Assembly: GCF_013409255.1 (NCBI RefSeq)
Contig: NZ_JACCAS010000001.1
Coordinates: 3,100,001 to 3,164,000, forward strand
DNA from: Paraburkholderia bryophila
GTDB lineage: Bacteria > Pseudomonadota > Gammaproteobacteria > Burkholderiales > Burkholderiaceae
Reading direction: 5' to 3'
Length of the DNA stretch: 64,000 nucleotides
This document shows positions 10,101-16,969 of the stretch, in pieces. Under the pieces are notes generated by a model, which was not told the origin of the DNA, did not search any database, and saw only the letters and a list, made by a program, of their open reading frames with translations. Numbering within the stretch: the stretch's first letter is position 1; every line of letters starts with the position of its first letter. The position numbers and the translations under genes were made by a program.

Positions 10101-10771
10101 GCCGACGATTCGACCACGTCGGTCACGCACTTCATCGCGACCCACAGGCCGGAGTAGCGGCTCATCGCCCAGCCGTGCAGGCCGAAGTCGAGATATTCCT
10201 GCACGTTCGACGGGAACAGCACCGGCAGGCCGCAAGCCTTGAAAATGTGTTCGGACTGGTGTGCGAGCGTGGAGGACTTGGCCGCGTGGTCGTCGCCGGC
10301 CAGCACCAGCACACCGCCGTGCTGCGCGGAGCCGGCCGAGTTGCCGTGCTTGAAGACGTCGCCGGAACGGTCGACGCCGGGGCCCTTGCCGTACCACATC
10401 GAGAACACGCCGTCGTATTTGGCGCTGGGATACAGATTGACCTGCTGCGAACCCCAGACGGCGGTTGCCGCGAGGTCTTCGTTGACGCCGGGCTGGAACA
10501 CCACCTGATGCGCGGCGAGATGCTGCTTCGCTTTCCACAGGGATTGGTCGAGTCCGCCGAGCGGCGATCCACGGTAGCCGGAGATGAATCCGGCGGTATT
10601 GAGTCCGGCTGCGCGGTCGCGTTCCTGCTGCAGCATCGGCAGACGCACCAGCGCCTGGATACCGCTCATATACGCGCGGCCGCGTTCGAGGGTGTATTTG
10701 TCGTCGAGCGTGACGGAAGACAAGGCAGCTTCGAGCGAGGCTCGCTGACCTGCGTCTAGCGGGGCATTCAT
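7172..10771 (-). CDS. single-chain indolepyruvate ferredoxin oxidoreductase family protein
   Basis: The 1199-residue protein fuses all parts of an indolepyruvate/2-keto acid oxidoreductase. The N-terminal pyrimidine-binding domain contains GYRGSPLGGLDQSLW. A CSGCPHNTS segment and the thiamine-diphosphate domain follow (GDGTYFHSG, then NDAVAMTGGQ, about residues 440-620). Near residue 650 is a cysteine-rich Fe-S region beginning CEGCGDC, continuing SVKSNC and then two more Cys pairs. The gamma domain starts GVLVTGVGGTGVVTIGALLG, and a C-terminal extension ends the chain. The family oxidatively decarboxylates aryl pyruvates to aryl-acetyl-CoA. A strong GGAGGAG precedes the ATG. The gene lies 14 kb from start to end of a block with hpd and paaABCDE, so a role in making phenylacetyl-CoA from phenylpyruvate is likely but inferred. 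Confidence 0.92.
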   Translation of the reverse strand: MNAPLDAGQRASLEAALSSVTLDDKYTLERGRAYMSGIQALVRLPMLQQERDRAAGLNTAGFISGYRGSPLGGLDQSLWKAKQHLAAHQVVFQPGVNEDLAATAVWGSQQVNLYPSAKYDGVFSMWYGKGPGVDRSGDVFKHGNSAGSAQHGGVLVLAGDDHAAKSSTLAHQSEHIFKACGLPVLFPSNVQEYLDFGLHGWAMSRYSGLWVAMKCVTDVVESSASVDIDPHRTKIILPEDFAMPEGGLNIRWPDSPLVQEARLLDYKWYAALAYVRANKLDRVEIDSPHARFGIMTGGKAYLDVRQALTDLGLDDETCSRIGIRLYKVGCVWPLEAQGAHAFAKGLDEILVVEEKRQILEYAIKEELYNWPDAQRPRVFGKFDEKDGAGGEWSVPMGNWLLPAHYELSPAIIAKAIATRLDKFDLPSDVRARIASRIAVIEAKEKALARPRVEAERKPWFCSGCPHNTSTNVPEGSRAMAGIGCHYMTVWMDRSTSTFSQMGGEGVAWVGQSPFSNDKHVFANLGDGTYFHSGLLAIRAAIAAKVNITYKILYNDAVAMTGGQPVDGVLTVPQITHQLAAEGATKIVIVTDEPEKYSANVGLAPGIDIHHRDKLDEIQRQLREVSGTTILIYDQTCATEKRRRRKRGTYPDPARRVVINDAVCEGCGDCSVKSNCLSVEPLDTEFGTKRQINQSTCNKDFSCVNGFCPSFVSVEGGQLRKPKAASGAAGDTLPPVPEPELPSMDRPYGVLVTGVGGTGVVTIGALLGMAAHLENKGVTVLDVTGLAQKGGAVMSHVQIAKHPADIHATRIAMGEASLVIGCDAIVTASDECVSRMQVGRTRVVLNSAHTPTADLIKNPNWRFPGSSTEADVRAGAGEDGVDTVDANHFALALLGDAIYTNPFVLGYAWQRGWVPLTYQSLMRAIELNNVQVDKNRAAFEWGRRAAHDLAAVRKLVQAQGNGAKAETTSSKIISLHTPKALDTLIDKRADYLTAWQNAAYADRYRALVGQVRVAESALDSIDSQLPLTEAVAKNLHKLMAYKDEYEVARLYSDPAFIDKLKANFEGDWKLHIHLAPPTFSKKDAHGHLVKKKYGPWVFNAMHVLAKFKFLRGTAFDVFGKTEERRTERALIGEYEALVRELIGGLTTQKRELAVELANLPDGIRGYGHVKENNLKGVRIKWNEMLARWRSPEAGKTQHAA

Positions 10772-10974
10772 TATGTGTACTCCTCCAACCAGTTTGGGAT
10801 CACCAAAACTTTTTGGGCCTCGGCATCTTTTGAATGCTTGTGCCCGGGGTCGCCATATTGACGTGTTTTAAGTGATGGTAGCACTGGTGAAAACCCGCCG
10901 CAGTGCGCCAAAAATGCTGCGCTGCAAGGGATTCGGCGCATTGATGCGCTGCGTATTGCGTTGCATGGCAATCT

Positions 10975-11003
10975 TTGACGACGAGCATGTAACAAGCTGT
11001 AAA
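10975..11003 (+). promoter_or_regulatory. candidate sigma-70 promoter in the region 10772-11128
   Basis: TTGACG, 17 bases, TGTAAA, about 125 bp before the small ORF at 11129. The 357-bp gap between it and the oxidoreductase gene otherwise shows only a weak AACTAC/GTAGTT inverted repeat. It is a plausible but unproven promoter. Confidence 0.45.
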
Positions 11004-11128
11004 AACTACAAATTCGCGGAACCGTAGTTGAAATACCTGTCTAACCCCCACCTGCGAGCAATGTCAGCGCAACGCTTCGCATTCGGTGGAGCTTCACGAC
11101 AGCAGGGCAGTTAGAAAAAGGAGTACGC

Positions 11129-11329
11129 ATGAACACGAGAAATATCCAGACCTTCCTGATGGTATCGGCCGCTTTTTTCGCCATGAGCGCACCGGTCCGA
11201 TCGAGCACGGGCAGTGCGGGGGCGTTGTCGAACGCGGTGACCCGTACGGCGCAAATGGCGCCGGCGAGCATCGCCATGGAACGCGTTACGCGCTCCGGCA
11301 AGGACGACGAGGAAGACCAGAATTCGTGA
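11129..11329 (+). CDS. small exported protein, unknown function
   Basis: A 66-residue ORF with a good ribosome site (AAAAAGGAG seven bases before the ATG). The N-terminus MNTRNIQTFLMVSAAFFAMS has two early basic residues and a hydrophobic core followed by small residues, fitting a Sec signal peptide. A mature part of roughly 45 residues would end in the acidic tail KDDEEDQNS. I do not recognise the family. Upstream there is a candidate promoter, and downstream a terminator shared with hpd, so the ORF sits in a complete transcription unit. It could still be chance, as the short length gives little statistical support. Confidence 0.55.
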   Translation: MNTRNIQTFLMVSAAFFAMSAPVRSSTGSAGALSNAVTRTAQMAPASIAMERVTRSGKDDEEDQNS

Positions 11330-11417
11330 TGCACCGCCCGGGCGGTGTGTCGATGTCGTTGGATAACTAGCCGTTGATCCTGTTGAGATAACAGTGCAAA
11401 TACAGCGGTGCAAATAA

Positions 11418-11449
11418 AAAGGGCGGGGATCGCAAGATCCTCGCCCTTT
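11418..11449. terminator. bidirectional intrinsic terminator (small ORF / hpd)
   Basis: AAAGGGCGGGGATC, loop GCAA, GATCCTCGCCCTTT: a 14-bp stem with one G-T wobble. The minus strand continues CCCTTTTTATTT and so suits hpd; the plus strand ends CCCTTTCTTCTT. Confidence 0.9.
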
Positions 11450-11507
11450 CTTCTTATCGGCCGCGCGCGGGTTGCGCGCGCCGGGTCACATCAACCCAAT
11501 CTGGCCG

Positions 11508-12605
11508 TCAGACCTTGTCCTGCACCACGCCGCGGCGAATCTGATCCAGTTCGATCGATTCGAACAGCGCCTTGAAGTTGCCTTCGCCGAAGCCCTGGTT
11601 GCCCTTGCGCTGAATGATCTCGAAGAAGATCGGGCCGATCTGGTTTTCGGTGAAGATCTGCAGCAGCAGGTCGTCCGGCGCGCCGTCGATCAGGATCTTG
11701 CGCTGACGCAGTTGGTCGAGCGGTTCGCCGTGGTTCGGCACGCGGCGATCGACCAGCTCGTAGTACGTGTCGATCGTGTCGAGCAGCGCAATGTTCGCGG
11801 CGCGCAGGCCGTCCACCGTGCGGTAGATGTCATTGCTGCCGAGCGCAATGTGCTGAATGCCTTCGCCGCGATACGCGTCGAGGTATTCCTGAATCTGGCC
11901 GGCCGTTTCCGAGCCTTCCTCGTTGATCGGAATCCGGATCTTGCCGCACGGCGAGCTCATCGCCTTCGACTTCACGCCCGTCACCTTGCCTTCGATGTCG
12001 AAGTAGCGCACTTCGCGGAAGTTGAACAGGCGCTCGTAGAACTCCGCCCATTCGTCCATGCGGCCGCGATGGACGTTGTGCGTCAGGTGGTCGATATAGG
12101 TGAGGCCGTGGCCGACCGGATCCGGGTTCGCGCCCGGAATCGGTTCGAAGTCGACGTCGTAAATATCGATGTTGCCGATGCTGCCCGCGTCCGCGCCGTT
12201 CTTGCCGCGCCAACGGTCGACGAAATAGATCAGCGAGTCGCCGATACCCTTGATCGCCGGAATGTTCAGTTCCATCGGGCCGGTCTTGTTGTCGAAGCCC
12301 CAGGCGCCTTTTTCGAGCGCCTGCTGGTAGGCCTTGGCAGCGTCCTTAACGCGGAACGCGATCGCGCAGATCGACGGACCGTGCAGGCGCGTGAAGCGTT
12401 GCGCGAACGAATCCTGTTCGCCGTTGACGATAAAGTTGATCTCGCCCTGGCGATACAGCGTCACGTTTTTATGGCGATGCCGCGCGACGGCGGTGAAGCC
12501 CATCTGTTCGAACAGCTTGCCGAGCGCAACCGGATCCGGGGCGGTGTATTCGATGAACTCGAAGCCGTCGGTGCCGACGGGATTGTCCCAAGTTGAAACC
12601 TGCAT
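11508..12605 (-). CDS. hpd: 4-hydroxyphenylpyruvate dioxygenase
   Basis: Converts 4-hydroxyphenylpyruvate and O2 to homogentisate and CO2 in tyrosine breakdown; a non-haem Fe(II) enzyme of the vicinal oxygen chelate fold. The 365-residue product has two such halves. The three iron ligands are visible in the second half as His in IDHLTHNV, His in IQHIALGSND and Glu in IFFEIIQRKG. The C-terminal GFGEGNFKALFESIE is the family signature. The frame opens at 12704, but AGGAG precedes the ATG at 12605, where homologues start (MQVSTWDNP), so I chose that. A divergent Lrp-family gene 180 bp away is the likely regulator. No homogentisate dioxygenase gene lies in the window. Confidence 0.96.
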   Translation of the reverse strand: MQVSTWDNPVGTDGFEFIEYTAPDPVALGKLFEQMGFTAVARHRHKNVTLYRQGEINFIVNGEQDSFAQRFTRLHGPSICAIAFRVKDAAKAYQQALEKGAWGFDNKTGPMELNIPAIKGIGDSLIYFVDRWRGKNGADAGSIGNIDIYDVDFEPIPGANPDPVGHGLTYIDHLTHNVHRGRMDEWAEFYERLFNFREVRYFDIEGKVTGVKSKAMSSPCGKIRIPINEEGSETAGQIQEYLDAYRGEGIQHIALGSNDIYRTVDGLRAANIALLDTIDTYYELVDRRVPNHGEPLDQLRQRKILIDGAPDDLLLQIFTENQIGPIFFEIIQRKGNQGFGEGNFKALFESIELDQIRRGVVQDKV

Positions 12606-12743
12606 GGTCTGTCTCCTGATTCCTGAAGTGCGCCGGCGCGTTGTGCGAGTGGGGAAGGGGATTTGAGCGCGATTCGGATGACGCCAGTGTAAAGGCGTCA
12701 TCACGGCGAAAACTTGCGAAATAAAGCACGTGTGGATACGCTG

Positions 12744-12760
12744 GCGCTATTTTCTAGCGC
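12744..12760. promoter_or_regulatory. candidate Lrp/AsnC operator between hpd and its divergent regulator
   Basis: GCGCTA, five bases TTTTC, TAGCGC: a perfect 17-bp dyad with an AT-rich centre, 25 bp before the start of the Lrp gene and within the hpd upstream region. Lrp/AsnC proteins commonly bind dyads of this size; assignment here rests on position. Confidence 0.5.
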
Positions 12761-12784
12761 GACAACTTAAATGGAAGGCAGAAA

Positions 12785-13282
12785 ATGGCCAATATTGAGA
12801 TGGACGCCATCGACAGGCGCATTCTGGCGATCCTTCAGGAGAATGGCCGGCTGTCGAATCAGGAGATCGCCGAGTGCGTGAACCTGTCGCCGAGTCCGTG
12901 TCTGCGGCGGATTCGCCGGCTGGAGGAGAGCGGCGTGATCCGCGGCTATGTCGCGTTGCTGGATGCGCAGCGGCTCGGACTCGACCTGCTCGCGTACGTG
13001 AACGTGCGGCTGGAAAAGCGCGGCGGGCCGGCGCCTCGGCCGCGCGGCGACGTCACGCACGCGGATCAGTTTCGCGCGGCCGTGCAGACTTGGCCCGAAG
13101 TGGTCGCGTGCCACGCAATGACCGGCGACATGGACTATCTGCTGCGCGTTCAGGTGGAGGATATGGCGCACTTTTCCCGCTTCATGCAGGATCAACTGCT
13201 GCACCATCCGTCAGTGATCGACGTCAAGACGAGCTTCTCGCTCGACACGATCAAGGAGACCACGGCGTTGCCTATTTTGTAA
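12785..13282 (+). CDS. Lrp/AsnC family transcriptional regulator, probable hpd regulator
   Basis: 165 residues. The N-terminal winged helix-turn-helix (about 7-60) reads IDRRILAILQENGRLSNQEI and then SPSPCLRRIRRLEE. The C-terminal RAM ligand-binding/oligomerisation domain (about 70-155) includes VVACHAMTGDMDYLLRV. Between them is a proline/arginine-rich insertion (GGPAPRPRGDVTH) slightly longer than in classical Lrp. GGAAGGCAG supports the ATG. Such regulators sense amino acids. Divergence from hpd suggests control of tyrosine breakdown and of its own gene; this is inference from neighbourhood. Confidence 0.9.
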   Translation: MANIEMDAIDRRILAILQENGRLSNQEIAECVNLSPSPCLRRIRRLEESGVIRGYVALLDAQRLGLDLLAYVNVRLEKRGGPAPRPRGDVTHADQFRAAVQTWPEVVACHAMTGDMDYLLRVQVEDMAHFSRFMQDQLLHHPSVIDVKTSFSLDTIKETTALPIL

Positions 13283-13338
13283 GCACGACGCGGCGTCGTC
13301 GCGGCCCGCGAGCGGAGAAATGCGCGCGCAAAACAAAA

Positions 13339-13361
13339 AGGGCAGCCATTGGGCTGCCCTC
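13339..13361. terminator. intrinsic terminator between the converging Lrp and GNAT genes
   Basis: AGGGCAGCC, loop ATTG (partly pairing), GGCTGCCCT. The minus strand continues with TTTTTGTTTT, so it is a strong end for the GNAT gene; on the plus strand the tail is poorer (CTGTC). Confidence 0.85.
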
Positions 13362-13387
13362 TGTCATTGCGCCGAAGCGTTTGCGGC

Positions 13388-14056
13388 TCAGGCCGCGGCG
13401 GCGGTCGGCATAAACGATTCGAACAGCTTCGACGCCTGACGCGCTTGACGCTTCATTGCGTAGTCGAACACGGCGGCCTGCTCCTGCAGCATCTCGGCGA
13501 TGATGCTCGATTGATCCGCCGGCGACAGCGTCAGATAAGCGTCGGCTTCGCCGTACGCGTATTCGATCTTCATGCCGGCCTTTTTCGCGATGTGCATCAT
13601 GGTCGAGTTGCGCGACAGGCAATGCATGTACAGCGTGCTGACGTGCGTGTTGCGGCTGCGAATGGCGGCGCGCTCGAACAGCTTCGAGCCGATGCCCTGG
13701 CCGCGCACGCTTTCCAGCACCGAGACGCCGAATTCGGCGGTGCGCTTGTCGCCCTCGGCCGGCAGATACGCCAGATGGCCGACGCCGGTGAGTTGCAACT
13801 GGCTGTTGAACACGCCGAAGACCGTGTCGCGCGTGAAGTCGATCGCGCGGACGTAGTTTTCGATCACGTGGTTCGGCACGATCTGGCCGAAGCGCAGCAG
13901 GCGGTCGTCTTCGCCGAGCGCGAGGAAGTGGGTCAGCAGCCGCTCGCGGTCGACCGCGGTGAGTTCACGGACCAGAGCAGGCGCACGACCGGCAGGTTGC
14001 GACAACGGATCGTGCGGAACGATCTGCTCAGCAACGCGGGGTGTAATCAAGTTCAT
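13388..14056 (-). CDS. GNAT family N-acetyltransferase
   Basis: 222 residues with one GNAT domain over about residues 30-180. The acetyl-CoA pyrophosphate loop (motif A) is ESVRGQGIGSKLFERAA, preceded by the typical beta strand FGVSVLE. The N-terminal approximately 30 residues (LITPRVAEQIVPHDPL) and the C-terminal tail QEQAAVFDYAMKRQARQAS are outside the core. The substrate (protein, amino acid, antibiotic or other amine) is not evident. AAGGAGAATCC lies just before the ATG. It is monocistronic, with an AT-rich palindrome about 110 bp upstream of its start. Confidence 0.85.
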   Translation of the reverse strand: MNLITPRVAEQIVPHDPLSQPAGRAPALVRELTAVDRERLLTHFLALGEDDRLLRFGQIVPNHVIENYVRAIDFTRDTVFGVFNSQLQLTGVGHLAYLPAEGDKRTAEFGVSVLESVRGQGIGSKLFERAAIRSRNTHVSTLYMHCLSRNSTMMHIAKKAGMKIEYAYGEADAYLTLSPADQSSIIAEMLQEQAAVFDYAMKRQARQASKLFESFMPTAAAA

Positions 14057-14163
14057 GGTCGGATTCTCCTTGGATCAAGCGGCGTGGTGCACCGCAAAAA
14101 TCATTTTAGCGGAAAGCCGATCCTAGGACTAGGGAAAACCCGTATCTCGTTTTGAGTGAAATG

Positions 14164-14191
14164 CCTAAAAATATTGCGCCCTATTTTTAGG
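14164..14191. repeat. AT-rich perfect inverted repeat upstream of the GNAT gene
   Basis: CCTAAAAATA, an 8-base centre TTGCGCCC, then TATTTTTAGG. The arms are perfectly complementary, and the surrounding 14.1-14.29 kb is much richer in AT than the flanks. It lacks the GC stem of a terminator, so an operator is more likely. No regulator can be assigned. Confidence 0.6.
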
Positions 14192-14299
14192 ATGTTGATT
14201 TGTAAAGAAAAATAAAATGAACGAGCGTGTTATGACGAAATGCCACGCATGCGCGACCGACAAGCATTTATTTCGTATGAATATTGCTGCTTTGCGTCA

Positions 14300-14908
14300 T
14301 CAGGCCGGTGTCGAGCTTAATCCGTGGTCCACCATGTTGACCACCTGCTCGGCGAATTCGGTGTAGTTCATCCGGCCGTCCGGCTTGAGCCAGGTGAAGG
14401 TCCAGTTGATCATGCCGAACACCATCATCGTCAGCGCGGTCTGGTTGTCGCGCGTGGCGCGCTCCGGATACGCACGCGCCAATTGCCGCGCGAACGCCGC
14501 GACCACGTCGCGCTGGCGGTTCAGGATCACCTCGCGCTGGGTGTCGACCAGATACTTCACGTCGTTCAACAGTGCCACGTGCCGGCTATGAGACGTCTCG
14601 TACTCGGACAGAAACGCGCGAATCAGTTCGGCGAAGGTTTCCCGCTCCGTCAGGCCGCGGCGTTGGCTCGCGCCTTCCACCTCGGCGATGATCAGCATCA
14701 GCCGCTTCGTGTAGCGGTCGAGCAGATCGAACAGGATCGCTTCCTTGCTCGCGTAGTAGTGGTACAGGCGCGCTTTCGAGGTGCCGCTCGCGGCGGCCAG
14801 ATCCGCCATCGACGTGCTCGGATAGCTGGTCTGGGCGAATTTCGCCGCGGCGAGTTCGAGAATCTGCTCGCGCTGGGTTTCGTGGTCGGGGGCTCGGGTA
14901 CGGGCCAT
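14300..14908 (-). CDS. TetR family regulator, probable PaaR-type repressor of the paa genes
   Basis: 202 residues. The N-terminal TetR helix-turn-helix (about 10-57) reads QREQILELAAAKFA, STSMADLAAASGT and SKARLYHYYASKEAILFD. The remainder is the helical ligand-binding and dimer region, including NWTFTWLKPDGRMNYTEF and ending VNMVDHGLSSTPA. The frame continues upstream to 15346, but family homology starts at MARTRAPDHETQ, so the start is 14908. It follows the DUF1835 gene by only 14 bases. A TetR gene linked to paa genes is known in Burkholderia as a phenylacetyl-CoA-responsive repressor. The palindrome at the paaA promoter is its obvious candidate site, though binding is inferred. Confidence 0.85.
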   Translation of the reverse strand: MARTRAPDHETQREQILELAAAKFAQTSYPSTSMADLAAASGTSKARLYHYYASKEAILFDLLDRYTKRLMLIIAEVEGASQRRGLTERETFAELIRAFLSEYETSHSRHVALLNDVKYLVDTQREVILNRQRDVVAAFARQLARAYPERATRDNQTALTMMVFGMINWTFTWLKPDGRMNYTEFAEQVVNMVDHGLSSTPA

Positions 14909-14922
14909 GGTCGTTGATTTTA

Positions 14923-15735
14923 TTAATGTGGACAGGGAGCGAGCACCGCGCACAACTCCAGCGTGCGCCAGGTGTTCGCATCGCCGCGCAGCCTGATGCG
15001 CCGGGTCGCGGACAGCTCGCGCAAGCGCCACAGCACCATGCTGTCGCTGACCAGAAAGCCCAGTTCGGCGGCCATCAGCTCGGCGGCGACGTGCGCGGCG
15101 GGCTGCCAGCCATCGGCGATATGTTCGAGAATCAGCGCGTCCAGATCGGCGAAATGGCCGCTCGTGAACGTGTTGTCGCGCCACCGCCGGGTTTCGCCGT
15201 TCGCATGTTTGACTTCCTGCCATTCGAGCGCGAGCCGGCTGATGCGCAGCACCGAAATCGGCGCCGCGTCCGGGACACGCGCTTGCAGCACATCCGGCGC
15301 GAACATGCCGACAGACGTCGCGTGATCTTTGCGGCTGTGCGCCCATGCGCCTGGATCGGTAAGGTCGCGAATCGACAGACGCACTTCGTTCAGCCGCTGC
15401 GGATGGTTGCGCAGGTAATAGCAGACGCGACGCAGCATCAACTGATCGGCGGCGCTATCGCCGTGCCAGACCACGAGGTTCGCTTCGCCCCGCGCAATCG
15501 CTTCCAGCGTCGCGCCCTGCTCGCGGAATTCGCGCAGGAAATCGCGCTTCGTATCCGCGCTGACCCGTTCCCAGAAGTCCGCGCGCACGTCGGGCGTGTC
15601 GTCGACGCCGCGCAACGGGCCAACCGCCAGATCGTCGCGCAACGCATGCACGCGATCGTCGCGGCCCGCTTGCTGCAGCGCGGTGCGCAGTGACTCGGCG
15701 GCGACGTCGCCGTTGGTGAGGTGGATCGTGCTCAT
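14923..15735 (-). CDS. DUF1835 domain-containing protein
   Basis: 270 residues. The N-terminus MSTIHLTNGDVAAESLRTAL and the following VGPLRGVDD match the DUF1835 pattern (a nucleotide-binding-like strand-loop start with a conserved D-x-L-x-x-GP element). ANLVVWHGDSAADQLMLRRV lies in the middle. The C-terminal part (about 190-265), with GHFADLDALILEHIADGWQP and GFLVSDSMVLWRLREL, resembles the DUF3658 partner domain. Biochemical function is unknown in the family. It is probably cotranscribed with the TetR gene 14 bases downstream. It is separated from paaE by a strong terminator, so it likely forms its own regulator-containing unit. Confidence 0.75.
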   Translation of the reverse strand: MSTIHLTNGDVAAESLRTALQQAGRDDRVHALRDDLAVGPLRGVDDTPDVRADFWERVSADTKRDFLREFREQGATLEAIARGEANLVVWHGDSAADQLMLRRVCYYLRNHPQRLNEVRLSIRDLTDPGAWAHSRKDHATSVGMFAPDVLQARVPDAAPISVLRISRLALEWQEVKHANGETRRWRDNTFTSGHFADLDALILEHIADGWQPAAHVAAELMAAELGFLVSDSMVLWRLRELSATRRIRLRGDANTWRTLELCAVLAPCPH

Positions 15736-15758
15736 CGGCAGTGGCTTCGGCAGTTGAC

Positions 15759-15810
15759 AAAAAGGGGCCGCTCGACGACCGGAACAGGTGTCCGATCGTG
15801 GGCGGCCCCT
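15759..15810 (-). terminator. nested-hairpin terminator ending paaABCDE
   Basis: Read on the minus strand: GGGGCCGC, an inner hairpin ACGATCGGA / TCCGGTCGT (one G-T wobble), then GCGGCCCC followed by TTTTTG. The outer 8-bp stem encloses the inner 9-bp stem. It lies between paaE and the DUF1835-TetR pair. Confidence 0.8.
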
Positions 15811-15879
15811 AGTGTAAGCGGATCGTGGAACGGCTCAAAGGATTGCGGGCGTCGTTTCCGCCCGCGTGCCGTGTACGAT

Positions 15880-16968
15880 TTACCGTTCGTCGTAGCTCAC
15901 CACCACGCGATCGCTGATCGGATGGCATTGGCAAGTCAGCACGAAACCATCGCGGATTTCCTGCTCTTCGAGCGTGTAGTTCTTGTCCATCTTCACTTCG
16001 CCTTCCAGCACCTTGGCGCGGCAGGTGCAGCAGACGCCGCCCTTGCACGCATAAGGCAGCGCGAGGCCGGCCTTCAACCCAACATCCAGCACGCTGACGC
16101 CTTGATACGGCAGGCGCAGCTTGCGCCGTTTGCCGTCGAGCACGATCTCCAGCTCGGCGGCCGGCGTGTCTTCGGTGATTTCGACCGCCGGTACGCCCGC
16201 TTGCGGCAGCGGCGAACCGAAGCGCTCCACGTGGACCTTTTCCTGCGGCACGCCGGCGGCTTTCAACGCGGCTTCGGCGGCGTCCATCATCGGTGCGGGA
16301 CCGCAGATGAAGGCTTCGTCGATCGCGTCGGCGGGCAGCAGATTCTCAATGAAGGCCGCGCACTTCTGCTGGTCGAGCACGCCGTTGAACAGCTCGACGT
16401 CCTGCAGATCGTCGGACAGCACGTGATAGAGCACGAAGCGGTTCATGAAGCGGTTCTTTAGATCCTCGAGCTCTTCCGCGAACATGATCTGATCGACACT
16501 ACGGTTGCCGTACACCAGCGTGAACGTGCTGCGCGGCTCGATTTCGAGCGTCGTCTTGATGATCGCCAGCACCGGCGTGATGCCCGAGCCGCCCGAAAAC
16601 GCCAGATATTGCTGGCCCTGATCGGCGTTCAGATGCGTGAAGAAGCGGCCGTCCGGCGTCATCACGTCGATTGTGTGGCCGGGCTGCAGCGTGTCGAACG
16701 CGAAGTTCGAGAAACGCCCGCCACGCACGCGCTTGATGCCGATGCGCAGTTCGCCGTCGCGGTCGTAATCGGTGACGCCGACGCAGATCGAATACGAGCG
16801 GCGCGTTTCTTCACCGTCGAAATGCGTTTTCAGCGTGACGAACTGGCCCTGCGTGAAGCGATAGTGATCGCGCAGTTCGACGGGGACTTCGAAGGCGACC
16901 GAGACCGCGTCGGCGGTTTCGGGCCGTACTTCGCGGATACGCAGCGAATGAAATTGCGGGGTGGCCAT
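15880..16968 (-). CDS. paaE: phenylacetyl-CoA epoxidase reductase subunit PaaE
   Basis: Passes electrons from NADPH to the di-iron PaaAC core, which converts phenylacetyl-CoA to its 1,2-epoxide. The 362 residues have an FNR-type layout. The FAD domain (about 5-105) has RRSYSICVG, and the NADP domain (about 110-230) has LAFSGGSGITPVLAI. The C-terminal plant-type [2Fe-2S] ferredoxin domain (about 265-360) has the cluster cysteines in LPYACKGGVCCTCRAKV and in LTCQCHP. It is the last gene of a five-gene operon reading paaA to paaE on the minus strand; only one base separates it from paaD, implying translational coupling. A nested terminator follows. Confidence 0.95.
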   Translation of the reverse strand: MATPQFHSLRIREVRPETADAVSVAFEVPVELRDHYRFTQGQFVTLKTHFDGEETRRSYSICVGVTDYDRDGELRIGIKRVRGGRFSNFAFDTLQPGHTIDVMTPDGRFFTHLNADQGQQYLAFSGGSGITPVLAIIKTTLEIEPRSTFTLVYGNRSVDQIMFAEELEDLKNRFMNRFVLYHVLSDDLQDVELFNGVLDQQKCAAFIENLLPADAIDEAFICGPAPMMDAAEAALKAAGVPQEKVHVERFGSPLPQAGVPAVEITEDTPAAELEIVLDGKRRKLRLPYQGVSVLDVGLKAGLALPYACKGGVCCTCRAKVLEGEVKMDKNYTLEEQEIRDGFVLTCQCHPISDRVVVSYDER

Positions 16969-16969
16969 A

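Noticed and set aside
14909..15346. Extended start for the TetR gene
   Set aside because: The additional 146 codons overlap the DUF1835 gene in another frame; the TetR family starts at MARTRAP.
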